Source: Saprospiraceae bacterium
Lineage (GTDB): Bacteria; Bacteroidota; Bacteroidia; Chitinophagales; Saprospiraceae
Reading direction: 5' to 3'
Assembly (NCBI GenBank): GCA_027009605.1
Contig: JALVCY010000043.1
Span: 1 to 5,659, forward strand
Length of the DNA: 5,659 nucleotides
Positions 5,627 through 5,659 of the stretch are shown piece by piece (the stretch's first letter is position 1; each line of letters begins with the position of its first letter). The position numbers and the translations under genes were made by a program. Under the pieces are notes generated by a model. The model saw only the letters and a program-made list of their open reading frames with translations. It made no database searches and had not been told where the DNA came from.

Positions 5627-5659
5627 ATTTCGATGTTTGGTTTGGTGTATGAAGGTGAG

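Noticed and set aside
5623..5659. Possible 3' end of another minus-strand gene overlapping the lipoprotein start by ATGA
   Set aside because: One frame is open for 11 codons and stops at TGA (5625-5623), but so short a stretch cannot be told from chance; the sequence beyond the edge would decide.

Overview
The window looks like chromosomal DNA of a Bacteroidota bacterium. The large central gene ends in a type IX secretion (T9SS) type A sorting domain with the IFPNPA motif, which is a hallmark of that phylum. The lipoprotein signals and the general lack of Shine-Dalgarno sequences agree. Base composition is moderate (about 45% GC by eye), so a Saprospira- or Chitinophaga-like lineage is possible, but the genus cannot be fixed from this sequence.

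All four recognisable genes lie on the minus strand, so they are listed from right to left in order of transcription. (1) 5626-4985 encodes a lipoprotein with a Pro/Thr/Gln-rich linker and a PsbP/DUF1795-like domain. (2) Ten bases later, 4974-2470 encodes an 834-residue exported enzyme: signal peptide, GH25 lysozyme domain with an intact active site, cysteine-containing PPC-like beta domain, three CARDB repeats of exactly 124 residues, and the T9SS sorting tail. These two genes are probably one transcription unit. (3) 2301-1615 encodes a small beta-barrel-like protein with an apparent lipobox. (4) From 944 to the left edge runs the 5' part of a secreted protein made of Asp-box (BNR/YCF48-like) repeats at a 40-residue period. 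It has no stop inside the window and is cut by the edge.

The two larger intergenic regions are unusually rich in inverted repeats. Between the lysozyme gene and the barrel gene (2302-2469), almost every base belongs to one of three structures: an 80-base nested hairpin, a 23-bp tandem repeat, or a 35-bp near-perfect palindrome. Between the barrel gene and the Asp-box gene (945-1614) there are two more: a MITE-like nested inverted repeat at about 1104-1302 with a perfect 19-bp inner stem, and a mirrored array of CTTAGTG/CACTAAG heptamers spaced 10-11 bp at 1411-1511.

Functionally, the clearest statement is that this cell exports or surface-anchors a muramidase through T9SS and makes a lipoprotein from the adjacent gene. 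The other two genes are also envelope or secreted proteins, so the window is an envelope/secretion neighbourhood rather than a metabolic one. No RNA genes, CRISPR arrays, transposase genes or phage genes were seen. The least explained material is the intergenic repeat structure.
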